Shown here: piece by piece, positions 57,927 to 64,000 of the stretch
Layout of the letters: each line of letters opens with the position of its first letter
How positions within the stretch are numbered: position 1 is the stretch's first letter
Assembly (NCBI GenBank): GCA_010672965.1
Contig: JAAHFN010000007.1
Coordinates: forward strand, 28,522-92,521
Direction of reading: 5' to 3'
DNA: 64,000 nt
Source: Oscillatoria sp. SIO1A7
Lineage (GTDB): Bacteria > Cyanobacteriota > Cyanobacteriia > Cyanobacteriales > Laspinemataceae
Made by a program: the position numbers and the translations under genes
Notes under the pieces: model-generated
Databases searched by the model: none
Seen by the model: only the letters and a program-made list of their open reading frames with translations
Told to the model about the DNA's origin: nothing

Positions 57927-57997
57927 GCGGGCATAGTTTAGTGGTAAAACCACAGCCTTCCAAGCTGTTGATGCGGGTTCGATTCCCGCTGCCCGCT
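57927..57997 (+). tRNA. trnG-UCC: tRNA-Gly (UCC)
   Basis: 71 bases. Acceptor GCGGGCA/TGCCCGC with discriminator T, no encoded CCA. Anticodon stem ACAGC/GCTGT with loop CTTCCAA gives anticodon TCC. T-arm GCGGG-TTCGATT-CCCGC. Confidence 0.97.
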
Positions 57998-58253
57998 TAG
58001 AAAGACAAAATAATAGAATGCTAGCATAATGATATAGCATTCTAAATTAGTTCTGATACGGCCTGCAAAAAATATTACCGGCGGCCCATAACTGAATCTG
58101 ATATGACAAGCGAATTCATCGCGATCGGGATTTAGGCATGGGTTCCATTTTGGTAAATCAAGGGGCTATCCTTGCTCACAAAAAACAAAGCATCTTTCTG
58201 AAATTTTAGAAAGATGCCAGTTTAACATTAATACTAACCAAATATGCGTAATG
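57998..58253. other. Gap after tRNA-Gly with one hairpin
   Basis: GCATCTTTCT and AGAAAGATGC (58190-58217) pair with an eight-base loop; this resembles the rRNA terminator stem at 63831. Otherwise nothing is recognised. Confidence 0.45.
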
Positions 58254-58379
58254 CTATAAGTGTAACGAACGAAACTTAGGGGCGACAGCATCCCGGAGAC
58301 TATCTAGGCGCTCCCAATGGAAATTACAGTACGGGGATGCTTCGCCTCAGACAACCTCACGTCAATTTGAGAAACGCTA
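58254..58379 (+). mobile_element. Family-A MITE copy A8, left end truncated
   Basis: The right end GTCAATTTGAGAAACGCTA with TA after it is intact. The left starts at TATAAGTGTAACGAACG, lacking GCGTTTCTCAAA. Interior GGGGCGACAGCATCCC and GGGGATGCTTCGCC are present. Confidence 0.75.
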
Positions 58380-58391
58380 TAGCAGCCTCTT

Positions 58392-59198
58392 CTATGCCTG
58401 ACTCAAATGCTGCAAAAATTCTAGCACGACGCGATCGCTTTCCTCGGCGCATTCCGCAGCCTCGTAATGCTCGATAACGCAGATGCCTTGAGACTGCAAA
58501 ACCCTAGAGCCTGCGCCGATATCCTCCAGATCTGCTTCCTCCAAGTCCACCGCCAAAATACCCAATTTGCTTTGGTAACAAACGAGAAAATAAAGGTCTT
58601 GGTTTTGTCTCCCTTCCTTAGTCGTCAACCGAGCCGTAGCCTTGGGGAAAAACAAAACCCCTGCGCGATCGAGCGCTTCGGCAATATTCGCCTCTGCAGC
58701 AGAGCGAAACTGCCAACCATTCCAGAAATGAGGATCGGGTTCATCAGTTTCGGAATTTGGTTTAGCGATCGGGTTTGCCTCTTCTTCAACTATAACGCTG
58801 CGATCGCCTGCTTCCTTATCCTTGCATAAATCTGCTTGACAAGAATCTGATTCCCTGATGTTAGCGAATAAAAGCCTTGCTCCGCTTAAATTCGAGCCAC
58901 TCAGATTTACTCCTGTTACCTGATTGCGTTGTAAGGTTATTTGATGCTGCCGCAAATATCGCTTCAGCACAGACTGAAGATTATCTTTCTTGACCTTTTC
59001 GCCGAATGCTTTTGACAATCGCTTCCAGAGTTTGGCTCCAGCATCCTTGAGATAATCGCGATCGTACCCACTGCGCTTAGCAATTTCCCGATAAGAGAGA
59101 CCTTCCCAAGACCAACGAAACACTATCTCTTGAACCTGGTTGAGGCGCTGATAGTCGAGTACGACTTCCACGATATCGAGTGCTTCGTCGGCCGTCAT
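58392..59198 (-). CDS. Helix-turn-helix / pentapeptide / nuclease-like protein
   Basis: 268 residues. N-terminal ~85 residues (TADEALDIVEVVLDYQRLN, SWEGLSYREIAKRSGYDRDYLKD, GAKLWKRLSKAFGEKVKK) are the HTH-like domain found at the front of many cyanobacterial NB-ARC/vMAP-type proteins. A short pentapeptide-like stretch follows (GVNLSGSNLSGARLLFANI). The C-terminal ~110 residues (SAAEANIAEALDRAGVLFFPKA, DLYFLVCYQSKLGILAVDLEE) have the look of a PD-(D/E)XK-type domain with EANIAEAL as first helix and the acidic AVDLEE strand. This combination is unusual. Function unknown; DNA binding or cleavage is an inference. Confidence 0.65.
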   Translation of the reverse strand: MTADEALDIVEVVLDYQRLNQVQEIVFRWSWEGLSYREIAKRSGYDRDYLKDAGAKLWKRLSKAFGEKVKKDNLQSVLKRYLRQHQITLQRNQVTGVNLSGSNLSGARLLFANIRESDSCQADLCKDKEAGDRSVIVEEEANPIAKPNSETDEPDPHFWNGWQFRSAAEANIAEALDRAGVLFFPKATARLTTKEGRQNQDLYFLVCYQSKLGILAVDLEEADLEDIGAGSRVLQSQGICVIEHYEAAECAEESDRVVLEFLQHLSQA

Positions 59199-59635
59199 GG
59201 CTCAAGGTCCCTTAAAAATTATAGTAATTGAACAATAGGGAGTGCGATCGGATCTGCCTCATGCTGCAACTGCAAGTCCTGCAATTCTTCTAGCGGCCAC
59301 ACTAGCATTTCGGCAAGCTGTAATCTCTACCCCAGACCCTATTCTACCATAACTACTACCTTCTTATTACCTTTTTCTTACTTTTCTATTACCCTTTCTG
59401 ACCGGCCAAGGCGATATAACCATATTATCCAGGTCGAGAAACTCTAAGCCTTAAGCTAGCCAACAGGACAATCATCAATTCGAGACTCAATAATGCGACT
59501 ATCTCCACAACCCACGTTAGGATTGCATCCCTCAATTGCTTGGAATTGCATAGGGCTTGGAGAGGAGATATGACATTCACAAGCAGCTAGCTATTTAGTA
59601 AATTTCGCATCTCAACCCGAGGAGGTTAACCTAAC
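59199..59635. other. Intergenic region upstream of the RTX gene
   Basis: Divergent promoter region; pyrimidine-rich near 59365-59400. It ends in a strong ribosome-binding site GAGGAGG (59619-59625). No other feature is recognised. Confidence 0.5.
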
Positions 59636-61456
59636 ATGACCGTTGAATTTGACATTGGTGCCCTCAACGGCACTCAAACCTTTGAAGATTTTGTCGGCAA
59701 CGCTGACGAGTCCGATTTATACCGCTTCAGCCTGGGCGGAGTTGCAGAATTCGGCCTATTTCTAACTGGTTTAACACAAAGCGCATCTGTAGATTTATAT
59801 CTAGATGAAAACAACAATGGTGCAGTGGATTCTGGCGAATCTATTGGCGGAAGGTTCAGCAGTAGCGGTGAAAACGAATCGTTAGAGCGGACTTTAGGAG
59901 CGGGAACCTACTTAGTCCTAGTTCGCAATTCAAGCGGTTCTGACACTCGATATAATCTAAACTTGTCGGCCACTCCGACTGGGATAACCGACATTGATGC
60001 TAGCGGACAAGCGTTTAACGCTGGTTTGCTCAATGGCACACAAACATTTCAGGATTTTGTAGGAAACGCTGACGCATCAGACTTCTACCGCTTCAATCTA
60101 GGCGGAGTTGTGGAATTTAGCCTGCTTCTAACTGGTTTAACACAAAGCGCATCCGTAGATTTATATCTAGATGAAAACAATAATGGTACAGTCGACTCTG
60201 GCGAATCTATTGGCGGAAGGTTCAGCAGTAGCGGTGAAAACGAATCGTTAGAGCGGACTTTAGGAGCGGGAACCTACTTAGTCAGAGTTCAAAGTTCAAG
60301 CGGTTCTGATACTCGATATAACCTAAACTTGTCGGCTACCTCGATCGGGATAACCGATATCGACGGTAACGGACAAGCCTTTAATATTGGTTTGCTCAAT
60401 GGCACACAAATATTTCAGGATTTTGTAGGAAACGCTGACGGATCGGACTTCTACAGCTTCACTCTGAGCGGAGTTACGGACTTTAGTCTGTTTCTAACTG
60501 GTTTAACACAAAGCGCATCCGTAGATTTATATCTAGATGAAAACAACAATGGTTCAGTGGATTCTGGTGAATCTATTGAGGGAAGGTTCAGCAGTAGCGG
60601 TGAAGATGAGTCGTTGGAGCGGAGCTTAGGAGCGGGGACCTACTTAGTGCGAGTTCAAAGCTCAAGCGGTTCTGACACTCGGTACAATCTAAGTCTGTTT
60701 ACGCCTCTTTCGGGATCGACGCTAATTTCCGATCTTAACCTGCTGAATATTTTTGGTAACTTAGTCGGTACTGCTGGCTTCGGTGCTGCTGGCGACGAGT
60801 TTTTTGACTTATCCTCTGGGGACGACACTACTCAGCTACAAGCCGGTTTAGCCGAACAATTCCGAGGTGGGGTGCGTGCCTTTGATGGTAGCGATGCAAT
60901 AACTGGTTCTCCAAGCTTTGATATCGTCAATGGAAATCAAGGCGCAGATATCTTGCGGGGCGGTACGGGAGCTGATTTTCTGCGGGGCGGGCGAGACAAC
61001 GACCAAGTTTTTGGCGACGATGGTGATGACCTCCTCAACGGAAATATAGGCAACGACAATGTAGATGGCGGAACTGGCAATGACTACCTGCGCGGCGGCC
61101 AAGGCAATGATGCTTTAACGGGTGGCGATGGCAACGATTTCTTAGTCGGCGACTTTGGTTTCGATCTTCTGACGGGCGGCACTGGAGGCGATACCTTTAT
61201 GTTCCGAACCGACACCGAAACGACGACCGATGTCACCCTTGCAGACCAAATTACTGATTTTGGCACGGGAGATAGAATTGCTATTGTGGGCAACATCAAC
61301 CCGAACGACCTGATTTATCTTGACGCTGGCGGTAACAGCGTTATTCAGTTAAATACGGGTGCTTTCTTAGGCGTAGTTTTGAATACCGCCTCGGCAGCCG
61401 TGCAGAGCGCGACTTTTGTTGTCACCAGTGGCGATCCGGCCATTAGTCTGGGATAG
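59636..61456 (+). CDS. Secreted PPC-repeat and RTX (hemolysin-type Ca-binding) protein
   Basis: 606 residues, no signal peptide. Three tandem ~118-residue PPC-like beta-sandwich domains (each with NGTQ(T/I)F(E/Q)DFVGNAD, LTGLTQSASVDLYLDENNNG and LGAGTYLV) span residues 1-355. The repeats are almost identical in DNA as well. RTX nonapeptides follow (GGTGADFLRGG, DDGDDLLNGNIGNDNVDGG, GGDGNDFLVGDFGFD) at ~440-525, then a C-terminal block ending in FVVTSGDPAISLG typical of type-I-secretion signals. Calcium folds the RTX part outside the cell. Probably a surface or matrix adhesin-like protein; no T1SS genes are in the window. Confidence 0.9.
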   Translation: MTVEFDIGALNGTQTFEDFVGNADESDLYRFSLGGVAEFGLFLTGLTQSASVDLYLDENNNGAVDSGESIGGRFSSSGENESLERTLGAGTYLVLVRNSSGSDTRYNLNLSATPTGITDIDASGQAFNAGLLNGTQTFQDFVGNADASDFYRFNLGGVVEFSLLLTGLTQSASVDLYLDENNNGTVDSGESIGGRFSSSGENESLERTLGAGTYLVRVQSSSGSDTRYNLNLSATSIGITDIDGNGQAFNIGLLNGTQIFQDFVGNADGSDFYSFTLSGVTDFSLFLTGLTQSASVDLYLDENNNGSVDSGESIEGRFSSSGEDESLERSLGAGTYLVRVQSSSGSDTRYNLSLFTPLSGSTLISDLNLLNIFGNLVGTAGFGAAGDEFFDLSSGDDTTQLQAGLAEQFRGGVRAFDGSDAITGSPSFDIVNGNQGADILRGGTGADFLRGGRDNDQVFGDDGDDLLNGNIGNDNVDGGTGNDYLRGGQGNDALTGGDGNDFLVGDFGFDLLTGGTGGDTFMFRTDTETTTDVTLADQITDFGTGDRIAIVGNINPNDLIYLDAGGNSVIQLNTGAFLGVVLNTASAAVQSATFVVTSGDPAISLG

Positions 61457-61492
61457 AATGTAGCAATTTTAAATACTATACGAACCGCAGCC

Positions 61493-61525
61493 AGAACCCC
61501 GGTTTCTCGAAGAAACCGGGGTTCT
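61493..61525. terminator. AGAACCCCGGTTTCTTCGAG-type hairpin between convergent genes
   Basis: AGAACCCCGGTTTCT and AGAAACCGGGGTTCT with loop CGA. It lies between the 3' ends of the RTX gene (61456) and the Imm5-like gene (61551), so it may serve both. A mutated partial copy is found at 62811-62840. Confidence 0.65.
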
Positions 61526-61550
61526 AAATCTAAACCAAAGGCGATTTACG

Positions 61551-62237
61551 TTACACCAGTTCAATTTGGCGAGGAAATGTCTGGAAGCTTTCTGAATCCG
61601 CCGGTATCGATCGCCAGGCATTTTTGACTGCCTCGGTCAGCCACCATTGCCAAAACTCCCTTCTTTTGTTGCGATCGCCGTTTGCCTCCCATGTCGCTCC
61701 TGCATAGGCGATCGCTGCCCAAAAAGACGAGTCGCTCTCGTAAGCATCTGTATCGGCATCGGTCAGCTCTTCATCGATTCTTTCTCTGTCAAAGGCTTCG
61801 TCATCCAAAGCCGTAGATAAAGCGCTCACGGCACTCAATCCTGCAGCGATCGCTTTTTGGTACTCGAAACCTTGATGGTTCGGTTCGCTGGCCATATTTT
61901 CTAATTTCGTCCATATTTCATTCCGGTAAGCGCGAGCCTGACTATGCTCTAATTTTTGGGCGATCGTCAGCCTTGCTGCCCCTAGCAGACAATGTGGCGT
62001 ATCGTCTTGCCACCAGATACTTTCCCATATATCTAAGACTCTATTGGCGGTTATAATTGCCAGCATTGTTCGTCTTTTATGCCCCAACTTCACTGAGGTT
62101 GCCTCGCCATTCAAATCAAAAGCTGCCCAAATTGCTTGACGGTATCCTAAGTTTAAGTCAAACTGAGTATCTCGGTGCAGAGCTGCCCTTGCCTTTTCTA
62201 TTTTTTGCTGTAAAATTATAGATATTGACATCTGCAT
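61551..62237 (-). CDS. Imm5-like immunity protein
   Basis: 228 residues, helical and acidic. The pattern RQAIWAAFDLNGEATSVKLG, NRVLDIWESIWWQDDTPH, MASEPNHQGFEYQKAIAAG, LTDADTDAYESDSSFWAAIAYAGATWE and RREFWQWWLTEAV agrees with the Imm5 family of polymorphic-toxin immunity proteins. It starts six bases after the stop of the deaminase-like toxin fragment on the same strand, the usual toxin-immunity order, and would neutralise that toxin in the cytosol. A ~50-bp piece of this gene is duplicated at 62744-62792. Confidence 0.75.
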   Translation of the reverse strand: MQMSISIILQQKIEKARAALHRDTQFDLNLGYRQAIWAAFDLNGEATSVKLGHKRRTMLAIITANRVLDIWESIWWQDDTPHCLLGAARLTIAQKLEHSQARAYRNEIWTKLENMASEPNHQGFEYQKAIAAGLSAVSALSTALDDEAFDRERIDEELTDADTDAYESDSSFWAAIAYAGATWEANGDRNKRREFWQWWLTEAVKNAWRSIPADSESFQTFPRQIELV

Positions 62238-62242
62238 TCCTC

Positions 62243-62686
62243 CTATTGCGAGCTGAAGTCTGTTGGCAGGCTATCTACAGTGCCATCGGGACGAAAAATC
62301 CGCGTTGTTTTTGGATCGGCAACGACTTGCAGTTTGCCTGTATAGCGTGCCAAGGTTTTGAAATATTCCCGGCAATCCAAGCACATTTCGCTAGAAACTG
62401 CAATTGGTGTATTAGGTTCGGCCACTGAAAGTTGCTTTTCGGCATGAGAAGCATTATATCGTCCCGGAACGCCTTTATCTAGAGGACCTGCTTGGGTCAG
62501 TGGATGTCCGATTTCTTGAGAATACGCCATAACTTGCCTGGTAGTCTGCAAGTACCCAGGCTCTTGTTTCCAACCGCTCAGAGTGCGAATTCCGCTTTCT
62601 GTTGCAGCAACTGTTTTATTGCGAGGGGGACTGCCCAAACGGGCTCGGGCGGCTTGGGCTGAACGAATGGCTGCAGCTTCATCCAA
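62243..62686 (-). CDS. Orphan C-terminal toxin module: HAE/CxxC deaminase-like domain
   Basis: 147 residues, no ATG: a stop codon (TAG at 62695-62693) lies just upstream and the first usable codon is a TTG at 62686. Deaminase-fold zinc motif H81-A-E83 (NASHAEKQLSV) and C102-x2-C105 (EMCLDCREYF) are intact. Spacing and context match nucleic-acid deaminase toxins of polymorphic toxin systems, which modify DNA or RNA bases of competitors. It lacks the large N-terminal delivery region, so it is a displaced cassette that could be swapped onto a full-length toxin by recombination, or a remnant. Coupled to the Imm5-like gene downstream. Confidence 0.7.
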   Translation of the reverse strand: MDEAAAIRSAQAARARLGSPPRNKTVAATESGIRTLSGWKQEPGYLQTTRQVMAYSQEIGHPLTQAGPLDKGVPGRYNASHAEKQLSVAEPNTPIAVSSEMCLDCREYFKTLARYTGKLQVVADPKTTRIFRPDGTVDSLPTDFSSQ

Positions 62687-62743
62687 ATCAATCTACTCTC
62701 TTGACTAACACTACAGATTAATTTTATGACTCTATAGAGGCGA

Positions 62744-62850
62744 TCGCTGCCCAAAAAGACAAGTCGTTCTCGTAAGCATCTGTATCGGCATCGGTCGCAG
62801 GGAACAGCAGCCAGGGTTCTCGAAGAAACCGGCATTCTCAATCTAAACCA
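62744..62850 (-). pseudogene. Fragments of the Imm5-like gene and its terminator hairpin
   Basis: 62744-62792 (GCCCAAAAAGACAAGTCGTT, TCGTAAGCATCTGTATCGGC) duplicates part of the Imm5-like gene at 61709-61764 with a few substitutions. 62808-62850 (GCAGCCAG, TCTCGAAGAAACCGG, CTAAACC) duplicates the hairpin region 61487-61537. In the original the hairpin is ~180 bases from the gene part; here they are nearly joined and their order is rearranged. Confidence 0.75.
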
Positions 62851-62935
62851 ACAGCTATTATTATAGGGAAACCCCGGGGTGCGATCGCCTAACATTGTCC
62901 CGAGCATCCCAAGCATAGACAAGCGCGATCGCTCC

Positions 62936-63325
62936 TTAAGCTTCAACCAAAGGTTTGCTCTGCTCTATCTCCGCAGAGTGCTGTCCTCGTTCAATATTAA
63001 AACTGCTATAAAGTAGCGAAATCTCAAAAATATCTGTATGAATTAACGCTGGTTTGCGGCAATTCTCCTGCGGAGACCCGGGGTGCGAGTCCTCCCCTAG
63101 ATGAATTCCTATTAACTCTGCAAAGGGCTCGCCAACTTCTTCTGGATCGTGGACTTCCCAGCGTATTTCTCGACAATCTTTAAAATTGAGACTGTAGGGA
63201 AGGCGATCGCCGGTCGGATCGTACAGACATTCTAAGACAAACTCATTCCCCCAATACAAAACTCTGACGTTGGTGACTAAAGATGTTAGTCCGCCCAAAT
63301 TTAGCAACTTGTAGTCATCTGACAT
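62936..63325 (-). CDS. Putative immunity protein paired with the 63327 toxin fragment
   Basis: 129 residues. Small acidic beta-rich protein (GGLTSLVTNVRVLYWGNEFVLECLYDPTGD in two parts, FKDCREIRWEVHDPEE, FAELIGIHLGEDSH). No known motif. Its start lies one base after the stop of the preceding toxin fragment on the same strand; with its size and charge this is what identifies it as a likely immunity protein. The specific family is not recognised. Confidence 0.6.
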   Translation of the reverse strand: MSDDYKLLNLGGLTSLVTNVRVLYWGNEFVLECLYDPTGDRLPYSLNFKDCREIRWEVHDPEEVGEPFAELIGIHLGEDSHPGSPQENCRKPALIHTDIFEISLLYSSFNIERGQHSAEIEQSKPLVEA

Positions 63326-63326
63326 C

Positions 63327-63668
63327 TCAATCCCTCACTCGCTCTCCAGTATTATGTGTATCCGGGATTGGGTTGCCTAATTTATCCCGGGTTTCCATTA
63401 AACGACCCTCCCGATCTAAGCGCAGACCCCTATTTATTCTGGAACCGTCTGAGGCATAGATTGGAGCGGGAGTTCTTACCACTTCACCATCAGGACGAAT
63501 TATTACTTTTGAGCGATCGGGAAACTTGTATTCCACATAACCGCCCGAAGTTATTTTAACTTTAGCATCCAATTTTTTGAAGAACTCATCGATTTCTTGG
63601 CGAGTCATTCCCGTTAAATCGCCAAATTCAGACGCAGTACCATTTCCACCCACTCCCTTACTTGGCAC
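63327..63668 (-). CDS. Orphan polymorphic-toxin C-terminal fragment
   Basis: 113 residues, GTG start at 63668 with AGGAGA about 8 bases upstream. The DLTGMTRQEIDEFFKKLDAKVK segment followed by GGYVEYKFPDRSKVIIRPDGEVVRTPAP and NRGLRLDREG is the kind of compact basic C-terminal domain seen at the end of RHS/LysM-type toxins (quoted here in pieces). Probably a nuclease-type domain, but no catalytic set can be named with certainty. No delivery domain upstream: the frame is closed by a stop codon at 63695. First gene of the toxin-immunity array reading leftwards. Confidence 0.55.
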   Translation of the reverse strand: MPSKGVGGNGTASEFGDLTGMTRQEIDEFFKKLDAKVKITSGGYVEYKFPDRSKVIIRPDGEVVRTPAPIYASDGSRINRGLRLDREGRLMETRDKLGNPIPDTHNTGERVRD

Positions 63669-63830
63669 ATCCGCTCTCCTATGTCGTGAGTTCTATTTTT
63701 TGTTTTTGTAAGTGCATTGTCAGACTTTTACGGCAGAAATGCAATTGCTAGTTAATCTGTTAATCCTGGTCAAGGGAGCGATCGCTTAAATGCGGGACAA
63801 TGAGGGAGCGATCGCAACATTCCCATAAAA
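63669..63830. other. Spacer between the toxin array and the rRNA terminator
   Basis: Contains two GAGGGAGCGATCGC/AAGGGAGCGATCGC direct repeats (63773-63786 and 63801-63815). No gene. Acquisition of the toxin cassettes next to an rrn operon end may have used this site, but nothing proves it. Confidence 0.4.
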
Positions 63831-63873
63831 CAACAAAGGGTCTTTCTGATTGGTTCAGAAAGACCCTTTGTTG
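63831..63873 (-). terminator. rRNA operon terminator
   Basis: CAACAAAGGGTCTTTCTGA and TCAGAAAGACCCTTTGTTG form a 19-bp perfect stem with a five-base loop, starting 9 bases past the 5S 3' end on the minus strand and followed by TTTTATG. Strong intrinsic terminator. Confidence 0.85.
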
Positions 63874-63881
63874 AAAATTAA

Positions 63882-64000
63882 TCCTGGCACCGAGCTATTT
63901 TCCCGGGCAGCTACCCACCAAGTATCTTCGCCGCTGCAGCGTTTCACGTCCGAGTTCGGGATGGGTTCGGCGTGGTTCCACCGCGCCCTAAGCACCAGGA
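63882..64000 (-). rRNA. rrf: 5S ribosomal RNA
   Basis: 119 bases, essentially complete. The 5' TCCTGGTG (at 64000) pairs with 3' TGCCAGGA. The conserved central block CCATCCCGAACTCGG and the loop GATACTTGG are typical of cyanobacterial 5S rRNA. It marks the 3' end of an rrn operon whose 23S and 16S genes lie beyond the right edge. Confidence 0.96.

Noticed and set aside
62578..62946. 122-codon minus-strand frame between the two toxin cassettes
   Set aside because: It runs through the Imm5 gene shard and then reads the deaminase gene in a wrong frame; it is a mosaic of non-coding pieces.

Overview
The window is chromosomal DNA of a cyanobacterium, most likely a filamentous or colonial, repeat-rich one. 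The evidence is the very dense GCGATCGC (HIP1) octamer, a CP12 gene, adjacent atpD-atpC, CYP110, DUF2808/DUF3177/FIST/PEP-CTERM proteins, many large STAND/TPR/HEAT proteins, and gene gaps packed with heptanucleotide tracts and MITE-like inverted-repeat elements. No photosystem gene is present, and species cannot be fixed from this sequence.

Layout. 1-8.7 kb: end of a phytanoyl-CoA-dioxygenase-like gene, an M23 peptidase, a CYP110 P450, a phosphoketolase-like ThDP enzyme, a hicBA toxin-antitoxin pair and a Uma2-type nuclease. 9-13.5 kb: receiver-histidine kinase, thioredoxin, nadA, a metallophosphoesterase, tRNA-Ser(UGA). 13.7-16 kb: a compact locus that looks like an unrecognised RiPP (ribosomal peptide) system. 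It has three short peptide genes (33, 34 and 25 aa) sharing the leader MKKxxIxFEELTxRIGAP, a fourth decayed copy, and a PqqD-like/RRE-ThiF fusion enzyme of the MccB/PaaA type. 16-29.6 kb: DUF2808 protein, beta-lactamase-fold protein, TrmJ, isoaspartyl peptidase, a NACHT-HEAT protein, GlmU, HD-GYP response regulator, MnmC-like methyltransferase, NUDIX hydrolase. 30-41.9 kb: NB-ARC-TPR protein, membrane glycosyltransferase, coiled-coil protein, CpdA-like phosphodiesterase, FIST protein, CP12, DUF3177 and a small conserved protein. 42.3-49.6 kb: atpC/atpD, PEP-CTERM protein, MFS exporter, and a structured ncRNA that could be 6S. 50-61.5 kb: TPR-CHAT protease, PD-(D/E)XK-like protein, CruA/CruP-like flavoprotein, tRNA-Gly(UCC), an HTH/nuclease-like protein and a PPC-RTX secreted protein. 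61.5-63.7 kb: a cassette array of displaced polymorphic-toxin C-termini with immunity genes (Imm5-like plus HAE/CxxC deaminase, and a second pair). 63.9-64 kb: 5S rRNA on the minus strand with its terminator, the end of an rrn operon entering from the right.

The gaps hold at least three inverted-repeat element families. Family A (about 140-150 bp, ends TAGCG...CGCTA) is flanked by TA in every intact copy. In two places a related unoccupied site elsewhere in the window proves the TA target duplication: one copy is nested in a family-B element, and one sits in the terminator of peptide gene 2. This suggests mobilisation by an IS630/Tc1-type transposase that is not present here. One family-B element has become coding sequence inside the DUF2808 gene.
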